The notes below the pieces were generated by a model. That model saw only the letters and a program-made list of their open reading frames with translations. It did not search any database and was not told the DNA's origin. Made by a program: the position numbers and the translations under genes. Below, one piece after another: positions 30,764 to 39,646 of a stretch of 48,285 nt of DNA (within the stretch, counting starts at the first letter, position 1; each line of letters opens with the position of its first letter). This DNA comes from Pseudomonadota bacterium (GTDB taxonomy: Bacteria > Myxococcota_A > UBA9160 > PR03), in NCBI GenBank assembly GCA_003576805.1, contig QEVM01000011.1:1-48285 (forward strand), given 5' to 3'.

Positions 30764-31488
30764 CCGTTCCTCCCTGCGATCTCGTGACGGATCGCGCCGA
30801 ACGAGAGTTGCGACGCGCTCGAGTAGGTGATCGCGAGGCGCGTGCCGTAGATGTCGGTTCGGAAGCGCGGCAAGAGCCGCTGGTCGCCCGCCGCCACCGT
30901 CACCGAGTAGTGATCGAGGAAGCCGTCCGAGCACCGGTTGCGCGCGTGTACGTGTATGACCCGATCCGCGGCCGAGTCGTTCGCGACGACGACGCCGGTT
31001 CGGCCGTCCGAATTGTCGACGAGCATTCCGTCGGCGGCGGCCGCGACGAGCGCGAGCTCGTCGCCCTGCCCCTGACCGATGCGCGCGACCGTCCCCGGCG
31101 AGGCGCCGAGCGCCGGCGGCGTCGCGGCCGCCTCGCCGATCCCGCGCAGCCCGTCGACGTAGACGAGCGCGACCTCGAGGTCGGCCGCGTCGTCGTACGC
31201 GACCGACACCCGCGAGAACCGCCGGCCGTCCCAGCCGAGCGGAATCAAGAGCGGTTGCCCGCCCGCCGGCGTCGGCGGGATCGACACGCCCACGACGTCA
31301 TGGAGCTCGCCGGCGTTGCACTCGCCGACCGCCTCGAGCGTGAGCGTGCGCGTCTCGCTCGCGTGCCCGTTCGTGACGGCGAGCATGAGGCCCGGCCGGT
31401 TGATCGCGACCTCGCCCGCCGGGTCGGCCGGATCGAAGTTCACCGCCGAGCCGTCGAGCCCGTACGGCTGCGCGTTGAGATTCGCCAC
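30760..31488 (-). CDS. Phage structural protein with two repeated domains
   Basis: This is a 242-residue protein without a signal peptide. It appears to hold two related beta-sandwich-like halves: LMLAVTNGHASETRTLTLEA...DLEVALVYVDG (about 34-113) and MLVDNSDGRTGVVVANDSAA...SQLSFGAIRHE (about 152-236). Each half carries a hydrophobic strand pattern, a single Cys (GEC; RC), and a PLLIPLGWDGRRFSRVSV / QRLLPRFRTDIYGTRLAI block. I do not recognise a family. Place and composition suggest a virion decoration or tail accessory protein. The start is a GTG at 31488, three bases after the upstream stop. Confidence 0.6.
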   Translation of the reverse strand: MANLNAQPYGLDGSAVNFDPADPAGEVAINRPGLMLAVTNGHASETRTLTLEAVGECNAGELHDVVGVSIPPTPAGGQPLLIPLGWDGRRFSRVSVAYDDAADLEVALVYVDGLRGIGEAAATPPALGASPGTVARIGQGQGDELALVAAAADGMLVDNSDGRTGVVVANDSAADRVIHVHARNRCSDGFLDHYSVTVAAGDQRLLPRFRTDIYGTRLAITYSSASQLSFGAIRHEIAGRNG

Positions 31489-31491
31489 GCG

Positions 31492-32250
31492 TTAGCCCTC
31501 CGCTCGGAATCGCACCGGGTCGAGCCAGACCGTCACCGCGACCGACGGCGGCGCGCCGGCGGCGCGCACGACCTGCACCGCGCCGTTGGTCGCCACTTGC
31601 ACGTCGAGCACCTCGACGACGCCGTCGACCTGCGCCGTCACCGTGAAGTGACGCGTGGCCGACGGCCGGCAGCCGGCCCGCAGCGTGAGAATCGTTGACG
31701 TCGCGGCCGCGAGCGCCGTATGAACGTGCGCGCCCGTGAGAACGACCTCGCCGGTTTCGTCGAGCTCGGCGCGCGCGCCCGGCAGCGCCGTCCAGCCCGA
31801 CCCGTACGACGAGACGAGCCCGGAAGCCTCTTTCCCGCGGCGCTCCGTTTCGGTCCAGTAGGCGCCCGTGCGCTCGAATGCGATTCGCTGCTCGAGCGCG
31901 CCGAGCACGTAGTCGAGTCCGTTCCGGGTCACGAATTGACCGGCGCCCGGCGAGCCCGCGTGTTTGACCGTGATCGGCTGCCCGACGTCGCCGATGCGGA
32001 GCTCGACAATCTGCCCCTCGGCATAGTTCGCCGTCGCGAGGCTTGCGAGGTCGTCGGCCGTCGCGCCCTGCCCGTACAGCCGGAGCGAGCCCGCGCTCGT
32101 TCCCGTGACCGCGTCACTCGCGAGCGTCGCATTCGCGACGCCGTCGGCTCCGACCTGCGCGCGGGCGCGCTCGAGCAGGTCGTCTAGCGCCTGCCGTAGC
32201 TGCCCCTGCGTGGCGAACCCGGTGAAGAACCCGGCAGCCGGCCAAGGCAT
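31492..32250 (-). CDS. Tail fibre / receptor-binding-like protein
   Basis: This is a 252-residue protein directly downstream of the tail-tip gene. The N-terminus (FFTGFATQGQLRQALDDLLE) is helical and may attach to the tail. The middle is Ala/Thr/Gly-rich. The C-terminal 110 residues read like phage receptor-binding domains: GWTALPGARAELDETGEVVL, TGAHVHTALAAATSTILTLR, GCRPSATRHFTVTAQVDGVV, and VATNGAVQVV. This pattern (W...G-V-x-L-x-G...I-x-T-L-x-x-G-x-R-P) is frequent in siphophage fibres and baseplates. Role and specificity are inferred. The ATG at 32250 has a GGGGGG element seven bases upstream. Confidence 0.65.
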   Translation of the reverse strand: MPWPAAGFFTGFATQGQLRQALDDLLERARAQVGADGVANATLASDAVTGTSAGSLRLYGQGATADDLASLATANYAEGQIVELRIGDVGQPITVKHAGSPGAGQFVTRNGLDYVLGALEQRIAFERTGAYWTETERRGKEASGLVSSYGSGWTALPGARAELDETGEVVLTGAHVHTALAAATSTILTLRAGCRPSATRHFTVTAQVDGVVEVLDVQVATNGAVQVVRAAGAPPSVAVTVWLDPVRFRAEG

Positions 32251-32281
32251 CGCATCCCCCCCATCGAACCGCGGCGCATCA

Positions 32282-32295
32282 TAGCGTCTACGCTA
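32282..32295. repeat. Gap dyad copy 2 (TAGCGTCTACGCTA)
   Basis: This copy has six-base perfect arms around CT. It stands 10 bases after the tail-tip stop and about 30 bases before the fibre-like gene. Confidence 0.75.
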
Positions 32296-32305
32296 CAGCG
32301 CCCCG

Positions 32306-35300
32306 CTAGTAGCCCTCGAGCGTCACGTCGAAGAGTCCCGTTGACCCGTCCGGAGTCGGCGCAATCAGCGGCCCGTCCGCGCGCTTGTCGCGCACCTCGT
32401 AACCGGTCGCGTCGAAGCCCGGCGCGCGTTGCACCGACACGCGCACGCGGCGAACGACGTTGAACGGCTCCTCGAGCGGCACGCGCACGCCCGCCGGCCC
32501 GACGACCAGGTCGTCGACGTGCGCGACGCGATCGTCGACGTCGACCAGGATCGCGAAGCCTTGCAGCGCGGAGTCGCTCTTTCGGTCCTCGCGAATGCGC
32601 GCGCGGAATCCGTAGGGAACGCGCCGGAGCGGCTCGAGCTGCCCCGGCCACGGCCGCCACAGCGACCAGCCGTCGGCGTCGCCGAGCTCGCCGGTCGTCG
32701 GCTGCCACGCCGGCGCGCCGTCGTCGTCTCTCCACGCCGGCGCCGAGTCGTCGGGTCCCCACGCCGGCCACGGCCCGAGCTCGCGATACTCGACGTCCAG
32801 CGCGGCCGTCGCCGGCGCGTGCCGCACGTCGAGCGTCAGCCGCTTTCCCGTCTCAAGCGTCGGGTGCGGGACGTAGGTCCGCGCCGTATACCGGAGCGCC
32901 CCGGAGTGCGTGCCCCACGCGTCGACTGAATCGTCGTCGGACCACGCCGGCTCGCGATCGTCGGCGCGCCACGCCGCCGGCTCGATTGTGCAGGCGCCCG
33001 ACGTCGCGGCGCCTTCGTACGCGTCGACGAGCTCGAGCGTGTCGGCGTCGACGTCGCGGCTCGCGATGCGTGACCCGAGCTCGACGCCGTCGGCGTCGAA
33101 GTAGAACAGATCCCCGTCGCGCACTTCGCCGAGGTCGACCCCGGCGACCTCGACCTCGAGGCCGCCCGGGTCGAGCGTCGCCGTCCCCGTGACCGTGTCG
33201 CCGACCAGGTTCGCGACGAGCTCGAGGCCGACGACCGCGCCGCCCTCGATCGTCCCCGGCCAGCCGTCGGCGAGCTCGTCGATACGGCGGAGCACGTTCC
33301 CCGGCGCCGGCCCTTGCTCGAGCAGCATGACGGCGGCCGCGTTCGACCGGTTCTCGACGACGTCGACCGCGAGCACGTAGACCGTCAGGCCCCACGCGCG
33401 CGGAAGCTGCCCGACCGGGAATTCGGTTCCCCGGATCAGCCCGTCATGCGCCCGCGTGGCCGACTGCCACGCCCACCGCGACCCGTTGCCGATGCGATAA
33501 CGAACCTCGAACCCCGCAAGGTCCGGCACCTGGTCGGACGGATAGCGCCACCGGATAACGTCGCCCTCGAGCCGCAGGTCGGGAACGTCCGGCGGCGGCG
33601 CGCTCTTGCCTACCACGCGATGCACGACCGGCGCCGACCAGCGCGATCCGCGGCCGAGCGCCGTTTGTGTTTGCGCTTCGAATTCGTAGGTAGCGCCATC
33701 GGACAGCCCCTCGACGTAGGCGACCAGGTCGCCGACGTCCGACCAGCGCCCCTCGACGGCCGGCGCCGTGATTGCGCCCACGCGCCGCGCGCGCGCGCGC
33801 ACGGCGACCGGCGCGCCGCGGCTCGAGGTCGGCGCGATGACCCGCACGCGGGCGCGCGTCACGAGTCCGGCCGGCGTGCGCAAGAGCCAGCGTTCGTCGG
33901 ATTCGACGGAAAGGATCGAAGGCAGCGACGGCGCCTCGAGCTCCGGCCGCGACACCGGCCGCGTAATCGGCGGCACGTAGTCGACCGGCCCCTCGTCGGC
34001 GTCGTGAATCTGCGGCGCGTACGGGAACAGCACGACGTCAGCCGCGAAGTCCGCCTCACGCGGCCGAATCTCGCGGATCATTGCGAGAATCGTCTCGATC
34101 CCGGCGCGCCCCACGGCGACGTGCGCGCCTTCATCGAGCCCGGCGTCGGGATGCTCCGGCGGCGCGATCGCGACCTCGAGCTCGACGCGCTGCGATTCGC
34201 CGGCGCCCGGGTTCACGACCAGGCCGCCCACCATGCGACCGTCGCCAAGCTGCGCGCGGAAGCCGTAGAACGCGCCCGCCACGAATTGCACCGTTTCGTC
34301 GAGCGTGAAGGCGACGACCTCGCCGGCGTCGTTCCGCTCGACGCCGATCGCGCGGCCCCACTTCTCGCCGAGTAGCGCCGTCGGGTGCGTGAGCTCGACG
34401 ACGTTGCCGCGCTTCCAGGCGATCGAATCGAGCTCGACCTCGCATGAGTAGTCAATCGAGCGCACGCGGTTCGCAACCGTCCGCTTGCGGAAGTACGCGC
34501 GCACCTTGGGGCGCTCGATCCACCCGCGCGCGCGCACCGAATCGAAGCGCGACGCCGCCTCGATCCCATTCGCCGGATCCGCGCGCTCGGCGAACCCGTC
34601 GTCGTACACGATCTCTTGAGACACGTTGAAGCCGTCGGCCGCGTCCTCGAATTCGACCCGAACCGCGTGCGGGAGTTCGTGGAACCGCTTTACGAGGCGG
34701 AACCCGCGCGCGTTGCGCGGCGAGAGCAGCCCGACCGGTTCGAGGCCCGGCCGGTCCTGAATCACTGAGACGCGGCCGTCGCCGGCGTCCGAGAGCGAGG
34801 CGAACGAGCCCTTTAGGATCAGGTTTGGGAGGTCGCGCCCGTTGCTCTGAAAGTCTCCGTACACGTCGAACGTGTCGGCCGTCGCGCGAAGCTGGTCGAA
34901 CGCGTCGAAATCGCAGTCGTCGGCCGTGAGCGGCTCCGGCGTCAGGTCCGGGTCCGTCAGCACCGCGAGCGCGGCGTCGGCCGCGTTGCGCGTCAGCCGG
35001 TAGCCCGTCCAACCGTCAGCGTCCGCCTCCGGGTCGTCCGGGTCGTAGATACGAAAGAGCCGCTCGCCTTCGACGAAGATTCGATCAACCGACCCGCCGG
35101 TCGTCTCCATCGGCAGCGTTACGGCGATCGTCGTGATTCCGTCGACGCGCAGCGGCGGCGCGCCGAGCTCGGCGACGCGCACCGCGAGCAGCGTGAAGTT
35201 TGAGCCGAACGCCGCCGTATCCCCGCCGCCGCGGTTGTTCGGGTTCTCGAGCTCGACGCGGCGAACGCGGATCAGATACTCGCCCGGCTCGGCGTGCCAG

Positions 35301-38017
35301 CGGAGTTCGGATGTGAACGCCTCGCGGATCTCGCCGTCAGCGACGGCGATCGTCCCGCCCGCCCACGGGTTCCATTGCCGGTAATACTGGAGCCGACCTT
35401 GCGAGGTCCCGAAGCTGGCAGCGTCCGCCGCCTTACGCCAAACGGTTTCGGCTTCGCGTCGGTACTCAATGTCAATCCCGACGCTGGTCGGCCGATCCTT
35501 CCCGTTCTCGTTGATTCGCCACAGTCCCGTAGGCCACTCGAGCACGACCGAGAGCTCGACGCCTTGCGTTGCGCCCGGCTTCGCCGCCGTCCAATCGCTC
35601 AGCGTGCCTTTCGGCTCGCTCTTCGGCGCCGGCGGAAAGGCGATGTTGAGCTGCCGTTCGTAGACCGAATCGGCATAGATGCGGTATCGCGCGCCGCGCG
35701 GTGCCGCGCCTTCGGTCGCGACGTTCGCCGCGCCGATGCCTAGGTCGTAGTGCCAGCGTTCCTCTTCGGCCGGGAGCGCCGACGTGTAGAGCGCGACGTG
35801 TTGGATTCGGCCTTTGAAACCGAGCGCCCACGCGTTCGACGCGTCGACCTCTTGCCCGACCGCGACGACGCCGCTCGGCGTCACCCACGCCGCCGGCGAG
35901 AATTCCGTCGCCGCCGGCGCGGCCGCGCCGTTGCCCGCGCCCGTCCCCGCCCGCCACGCGTTCGACCCGCTCTCGCCGCCGATCCAGTCGGCGCGCGAGT
36001 TCGACCAGCGCGACCAGGCGGACGCGTCCTCTTGCGCGCGGCCGCCGAAATTGCCCGCGCCCGGGATCGGCCGCGAGCTCGTCGAGCTCGTGTCGCGCCA
36101 GCCGGCGCCCGGCGCGTCGGCGTCGTTCGGATCGAAGCCGAGCTCGAGGCGCGCGAGCGCGTGAGCGTCGACCGAAAGCGCGATCGCGACGCGGCCGTCG
36201 CCGGCGCCGTTGAGCAGCACGGCGAGCGCCTCGAGCACGACGAGCGCCGGCGTTCCCTCCGGCGGCAGCGCGTTCGCGAATCGGCGCTCGACGTCCGAGT
36301 AACGCGGCGCGAGGTCGCCGAAACGCCGGCGCTCGACGGCGCGCGCCTCGAGGATCAGGTCGCGCCCTTCGTGATAGAGCCGCAGGCCGCTTTCGCCTTG
36401 CTTGCCGGCCGTGAAGATGCAGCGCCGATCGGTCGCGCCGAGGTCCTCGGCCTCGACCCACGCCTCGAACGCGAGCCCGCGGTCGAACGTCGCGGCCGCC
36501 TCGAGGCGCCCGGCGCCGGCGAAGCGCGCGGCCGTCCGCGAATGCGCGCCCGTCCGCGGTTGCACGACCGAGAGCTCGCCGAACGTGACGGTTCCGCCCA
36601 CCGTGAGCGCGAGCGCGCCGGCCGCCGGCGCCGCCGAGCTCGAGGCCGCGGCGTCGTCCAGGGGCCAGTAGTGCGCCGGCCGCGTCTCGTTCGCGCCCTG
36701 GTCGAGAATCTCGAGCCGGTAGAGGTCGTCAGTCGGCCCGCCGTGAATGAACCCGCCCTCGCGGATTTCGTAGGCGGCGCCCGTGAGCTCGTCGATCGGC
36801 ACCTCGCCGACGAAGATTCGAGGCCGCCCCGTCGCCGGGTCGCGCAGCCGGTAGCGGCCGCTTCCGACGACCAGCAACAGGCGCCAGTAGCGCGCGCCGG
36901 CGACGAGCTCCGTATACGGCGGCGCGCCGAACGGCGGCGCCGCGCGGAAGTGGCCGAAGCCCGACGGAATCACCTCGAACGGCCGGAGCTCGTTTCCGAC
37001 GCCGGCGGCCGCGAGCGATGCGCCCGGCCCGATCGCCTTCGGCTGCGACGGCTCCGACGGCGACGCGAGGCCCGTGAGCGCCGACGTCGCGGCGAACATC
37101 GCGCCGGCGAAGAGCGCGCCCGTCGCGAACACGGCGGCGCCCTCGATCGCAAACGCGGCACCGATGCCGAGGCCGAACGTCGTGCTACCGACGGCGCTCC
37201 CCACGGCGCCCGTCAGCGCCGCCGGCGCGAGCGCCGCGCCGATCTCGCCGAGCGTCGTTCCGAGCGCGACCAGGAAAGCCGTGATCGACGCCGGCTCGCG
37301 CGGGAGCGAGCGCGCGACGACCAGGTCGCCGGCGCGCGGTCGCAGGTACGCGAACGGCTCGAGCTCGCGGCCGTTCCACTCGACACGTTCAGGGATCGCA
37401 ACGTCGCCGAGCAGCACGCGCACGGCGCCGCCCGGCGCGCGCGCGAGCTCGGCCTCGGCGAGGCCGTCGGCGATCGTCTGGCCGACGGGAACGTCGAGCG
37501 TTCGCGACACCATTGAGAACGGCGACGGCATGACGTGCAGCCGCCACGTCGGGAAGCGCGACCGATGCCGGAAGTAGCCGGCGACGCGCGTCGACCAGAA
37601 CCCCGCGCGCAGCGGTTCGCGCACGGCGCCAGGCCCGGGAGCGCGCCGGCCGCTTCGGCGCGCGAGCGGAGCGCGCACGTTGAGAAGCCAGCCGCCCTCG
37701 AGGTAGACGCCGACGTGCGACGGCTGCGACGGCTCGCGCACCCATAGCAGCACGACGTCGCCCGGCTCCGGCTGCGCGACGCGCACCCATTCACCGAGGC
37801 CGCCTTCGATGACCCGCGCGACCTCGGCCGCTTCCTCGGCGCTCGCGTACGCGCCCGCGTAGTCGGGGAGCTCGAGGCCGAGCTCGCGCCGGTAGAACGC
37901 GACGACCAGGCCCCAGCAATCGAGCCCCGGCGCGTGCGGCCCGATCTCGTCGCCGCGGCCGCCGTCGCGGTAGGGAGTGCCGAGGTAGGGTCGCGCGTTC
38001 ACGTCAGCGACCCGCAT
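32306..38017 (-). CDS. Giant tail-tip protein: NlpC/P60 + I-like + J-like domains with LamG insertion
   Basis: This is a 1903-residue fusion. Residues about 1-140 form an NlpC/P60 peptidase with Cys34 in GLDCWGLVVAFYRR and His101 in PSHVGVYLEG, as in lambda tail protein K. Residues about 160-330 are I-like: a ubiquitin-like strand set (LDVPVGQTIADGLAEAELA, LRPRAGDLVVARSLP) and a Gly/Ala-rich hydrophobic stretch. From about 340 on it is a J-like central tail-tip hub (ELRPFEVIPSGFGHFRAAPP, YRLRDPATGRPRIFVGEVPI). A LamG/concanavalin-like domain (about 470-760, at 35735-36675) is inserted early in J. Fibronectin-III-like modules follow (about 1355-1530). Near the C-terminus are PAW-x-DD repeats. 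The start is the ATG at 38017; a GTG at 38002 is an alternative. The K-I-J fusion would make tail assembly, peptidoglycan opening and host recognition one polypeptide. Confidence 0.85.
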   Translation of the reverse strand: MRVADVNARPYLGTPYRDGGRGDEIGPHAPGLDCWGLVVAFYRRELGLELPDYAGAYASAEEAAEVARVIEGGLGEWVRVAQPEPGDVVLLWVREPSQPSHVGVYLEGGWLLNVRAPLARRSGRRAPGPGAVREPLRAGFWSTRVAGYFRHRSRFPTWRLHVMPSPFSMVSRTLDVPVGQTIADGLAEAELARAPGGAVRVLLGDVAIPERVEWNGRELEPFAYLRPRAGDLVVARSLPREPASITAFLVALGTTLGEIGAALAPAALTGAVGSAVGSTTFGLGIGAAFAIEGAAVFATGALFAGAMFAATSALTGLASPSEPSQPKAIGPGASLAAAGVGNELRPFEVIPSGFGHFRAAPPFGAPPYTELVAGARYWRLLLVVGSGRYRLRDPATGRPRIFVGEVPIDELTGAAYEIREGGFIHGGPTDDLYRLEILDQGANETRPAHYWPLDDAAASSSAAPAAGALALTVGGTVTFGELSVVQPRTGAHSRTAARFAGAGRLEAAATFDRGLAFEAWVEAEDLGATDRRCIFTAGKQGESGLRLYHEGRDLILEARAVERRRFGDLAPRYSDVERRFANALPPEGTPALVVLEALAVLLNGAGDGRVAIALSVDAHALARLELGFDPNDADAPGAGWRDTSSTSSRPIPGAGNFGGRAQEDASAWSRWSNSRADWIGGESGSNAWRAGTGAGNGAAAPAATEFSPAAWVTPSGVVAVGQEVDASNAWALGFKGRIQHVALYTSALPAEEERWHYDLGIGAANVATEGAAPRGARYRIYADSVYERQLNIAFPPAPKSEPKGTLSDWTAAKPGATQGVELSVVLEWPTGLWRINENGKDRPTSVGIDIEYRREAETVWRKAADAASFGTSQGRLQYYRQWNPWAGGTIAVADGEIREAFTSELRWHAEPGEYLIRVRRVELENPNNRGGGDTAAFGSNFTLLAVRVAELGAPPLRVDGITTIAVTLPMETTGGSVDRIFVEGERLFRIYDPDDPEADADGWTGYRLTRNAADAALAVLTDPDLTPEPLTADDCDFDAFDQLRATADTFDVYGDFQSNGRDLPNLILKGSFASLSDAGDGRVSVIQDRPGLEPVGLLSPRNARGFRLVKRFHELPHAVRVEFEDAADGFNVSQEIVYDDGFAERADPANGIEAASRFDSVRARGWIERPKVRAYFRKRTVANRVRSIDYSCEVELDSIAWKRGNVVELTHPTALLGEKWGRAIGVERNDAGEVVAFTLDETVQFVAGAFYGFRAQLGDGRMVGGLVVNPGAGESQRVELEVAIAPPEHPDAGLDEGAHVAVGRAGIETILAMIREIRPREADFAADVVLFPYAPQIHDADEGPVDYVPPITRPVSRPELEAPSLPSILSVESDERWLLRTPAGLVTRARVRVIAPTSSRGAPVAVRARARRVGAITAPAVEGRWSDVGDLVAYVEGLSDGATYEFEAQTQTALGRGSRWSAPVVHRVVGKSAPPPDVPDLRLEGDVIRWRYPSDQVPDLAGFEVRYRIGNGSRWAWQSATRAHDGLIRGTEFPVGQLPRAWGLTVYVLAVDVVENRSNAAAVMLLEQGPAPGNVLRRIDELADGWPGTIEGGAVVGLELVANLVGDTVTGTATLDPGGLEVEVAGVDLGEVRDGDLFYFDADGVELGSRIASRDVDADTLELVDAYEGAATSGACTIEPAAWRADDREPAWSDDDSVDAWGTHSGALRYTARTYVPHPTLETGKRLTLDVRHAPATAALDVEYRELGPWPAWGPDDSAPAWRDDDGAPAWQPTTGELGDADGWSLWRPWPGQLEPLRRVPYGFRARIREDRKSDSALQGFAILVDVDDRVAHVDDLVVGPAGVRVPLEEPFNVVRRVRVSVQRAPGFDATGYEVRDKRADGPLIAPTPDGSTGLFDVTLEGY

Positions 38018-38498
38018 TCGTGTAGCGGAACACGCCGGGTGCAATGTCCGGCGTGAACCGCTGCCAGGGAACCGCGCGCGAGAGCGCGGAAGGTCCCGCG
38101 AGCTCGCCCTCGACGGCGACCAGGTCGAGCGATGCTTGCACTAGGCGCGCGTTTCGGAACGCGCGTTGCGTGACGTTCGGATCAGAGCCGAGCACGATTT
38201 CGGCCGAGACGCGCGGCGCGTTCGTCGGCGAGAGCTCGAGCAGGTCGGCGCGCAGGTCGTGCGTGACGTCCTCGAGCGTCAGCGACGCGCGCGGCGCCCG
38301 GTCCTCGAGCTGGTCGAACAGGCGCGCCGCCATGCGCCCCGGATGGAACAGGCGGCCGCGCGAATGGATCGGCTCGACGTTCGACGTCAGCCGCAGCGGA
38401 TCGGCGAGCTTCGGGTGCGTGATTTCGACGAGCCAGAGGAACGGGTCGCCCGACTCTTGCGCGAGAATCGCACGCCACGCCGCCGGCGTGAGACTCAC
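38004..38498 (-). CDS. DUF1833 tail-tip protein (lambda L position)
   Basis: This is a 164-residue protein matching the phage DUF1833 family: AAWRAILAQESGDPFLWLVE, ITHPKLADPLRLTSNVEPIH, and DQLEDRAPRASLTLEDVTHD, with a conserved FTPDIAPGVF at the end. In siphophages this small gene lies between the M-like and K/I/J genes, the place of lambda gpL, and helps build the distal tail. It has no Cys cluster like the Fe-S gpL of lambda. The GTG at 38498 overlaps the previous stop (GTGA), and its end overlaps the tail-tip gene. Confidence 0.75.
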   Translation of the reverse strand: MSLTPAAWRAILAQESGDPFLWLVEITHPKLADPLRLTSNVEPIHSRGRLFHPGRMAARLFDQLEDRAPRASLTLEDVTHDLRADLLELSPTNAPRVSAEIVLGSDPNVTQRAFRNARLVQASLDLVAVEGELAGPSALSRAVPWQRFTPDIAPGVFRYTNAGR

Positions 38499-39634
38499 GA
38501 CCGCGCGACCTTCACGACGCGCACGGCGCCGACGCGCCCGACCGGCCCGACCGGGTACGCGTCGGCGAGCTCGAGAACCGTCGTTCCGACGACCGCCTCG
38601 ACGGCCGTCGCCTTGCCGCGACCGTCGAGCTCGAAAAAGACGAAGTCGGACGGCGCGACGCCGTTCGCGACCAGGTCGAGCCCTGCCACCGTGACCCGAT
38701 CCGCGAGCGTGAGCGTGCCCGTCGCCTCGAGCTCGAACGGCGCCCACGGGAGCCACTCGAACGCGAGCGCGACGCGCAGCAATTGCTGCGGATTCGCGGC
38801 GCCCGCCGGCAGCATGTCGGCCGAGACGTTGACCGGCGACGTCCGCCGCTTGACCGCGCGGCTCTTGACGCGCAGCCGCACGACGCCGGCGCCCGGCCAC
38901 GGGTTCAACCAGTCGAACGGCTCCGCGCCGCGGCCGAGCGTCTCGCGGTAGAACGCCTCGAACAAGTCCCACTGAGCCGCCGAGAACAGAAACGGCGGCG
39001 GCTCGAGGTCGACCGGCTCGGCCGTCGTGATCGCGCGCACCTTCGACGGCCCTAGGTCCGGCTGCCAGCGCAAACGCTGGTCGACCGGCACCTCGTCGGA
39101 ATCGACCGGGAAGGATTGCGGGAGCTCGCTCGGCCAGAGGATCGCGGCGCCCGCCAGGGAGCCGTAGACGTCGAGATAGGCCGTCCGCAAGGCGACCGTC
39201 GACCAGGTCGACGCGTCGGCCGAGTTCGCGATCGCCTCCGGCCCCGCCGTCTCGAGCTCCCAGCCGACGAAGTTCGATCCGTCGCCCGGCGCCGACGCCG
39301 TCATCACGAGCCAGTAGCGCGCGGCCGCGAGAACGAGCGAGGCCGACGCGTTGAATTGCCGCGCCTCGAACGCGGCCGTTCCGATGCTCGAGGCCGCGAC
39401 GCCGGTCGCGAGCGTTTGCAGCGCGACGCCCGGCTCGCCGGCGACGTCCGAGAACAGGCGCACCGTGAGCGAGAACGCCGGCGATCCGAAGCGCCGCAGG
39501 CGCGCGCGAACCGCCTCGAACCGCGCGCCCGCCGTCGGCCAGTCGAACGACGCGGCGACGTGTAGCTGACCGGCCGAGAACCCGAGGCCGTTGTAGCCGC
39601 CGACGTCGCCTTGCGTGATTGAAACCAGGCCCAC
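38495..39634 (-). CDS. Tail-tip protein: jelly-roll-like N-terminus fused to an M-like/distal tail domain
   Basis: This is a 379-residue protein. The first half (about 1-150) resembles 'choice-of-anchor' beta-sandwich modules: GFSAGQLHVAASFDWPTAGA, LTVRLFSDVAGEPGVALQTL, AARYWLVMTASAP. The second half (about 165-280) reads like a minor tail M/DUF2460-type domain: WPSELPQSFPVDSDEVPVDQ, FSAAQWDLFEAFYRETLGRG, and EPFDWLNPWPGAG. It sits between the tape measure and the L-like gene, as expected for M. The N-terminal module may bind carbohydrate or decorate the tail tip; this is inferred. The start is GTG 39634, 12 bases after the tape-measure stop. Confidence 0.65.
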   Translation of the reverse strand: MGLVSITQGDVGGYNGLGFSAGQLHVAASFDWPTAGARFEAVRARLRRFGSPAFSLTVRLFSDVAGEPGVALQTLATGVAASSIGTAAFEARQFNASASLVLAAARYWLVMTASAPGDGSNFVGWELETAGPEAIANSADASTWSTVALRTAYLDVYGSLAGAAILWPSELPQSFPVDSDEVPVDQRLRWQPDLGPSKVRAITTAEPVDLEPPPFLFSAAQWDLFEAFYRETLGRGAEPFDWLNPWPGAGVVRLRVKSRAVKRRTSPVNVSADMLPAGAANPQQLLRVALAFEWLPWAPFELEATGTLTLADRVTVAGLDLVANGVAPSDFVFFELDGRGKATAVEAVVGTTVLELADAYPVGPVGRVGAVRVVKVARS

Positions 39635-39646
39635 GGCCGGCGCCCC

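Noticed and set aside
29066..30787. Plus-strand open frames opposite the exported phage protein
   Set aside because: Composition is typical of shadow frames (Arg-rich). All recognisable phage genes here are on the minus strand and overlap by a few bases.
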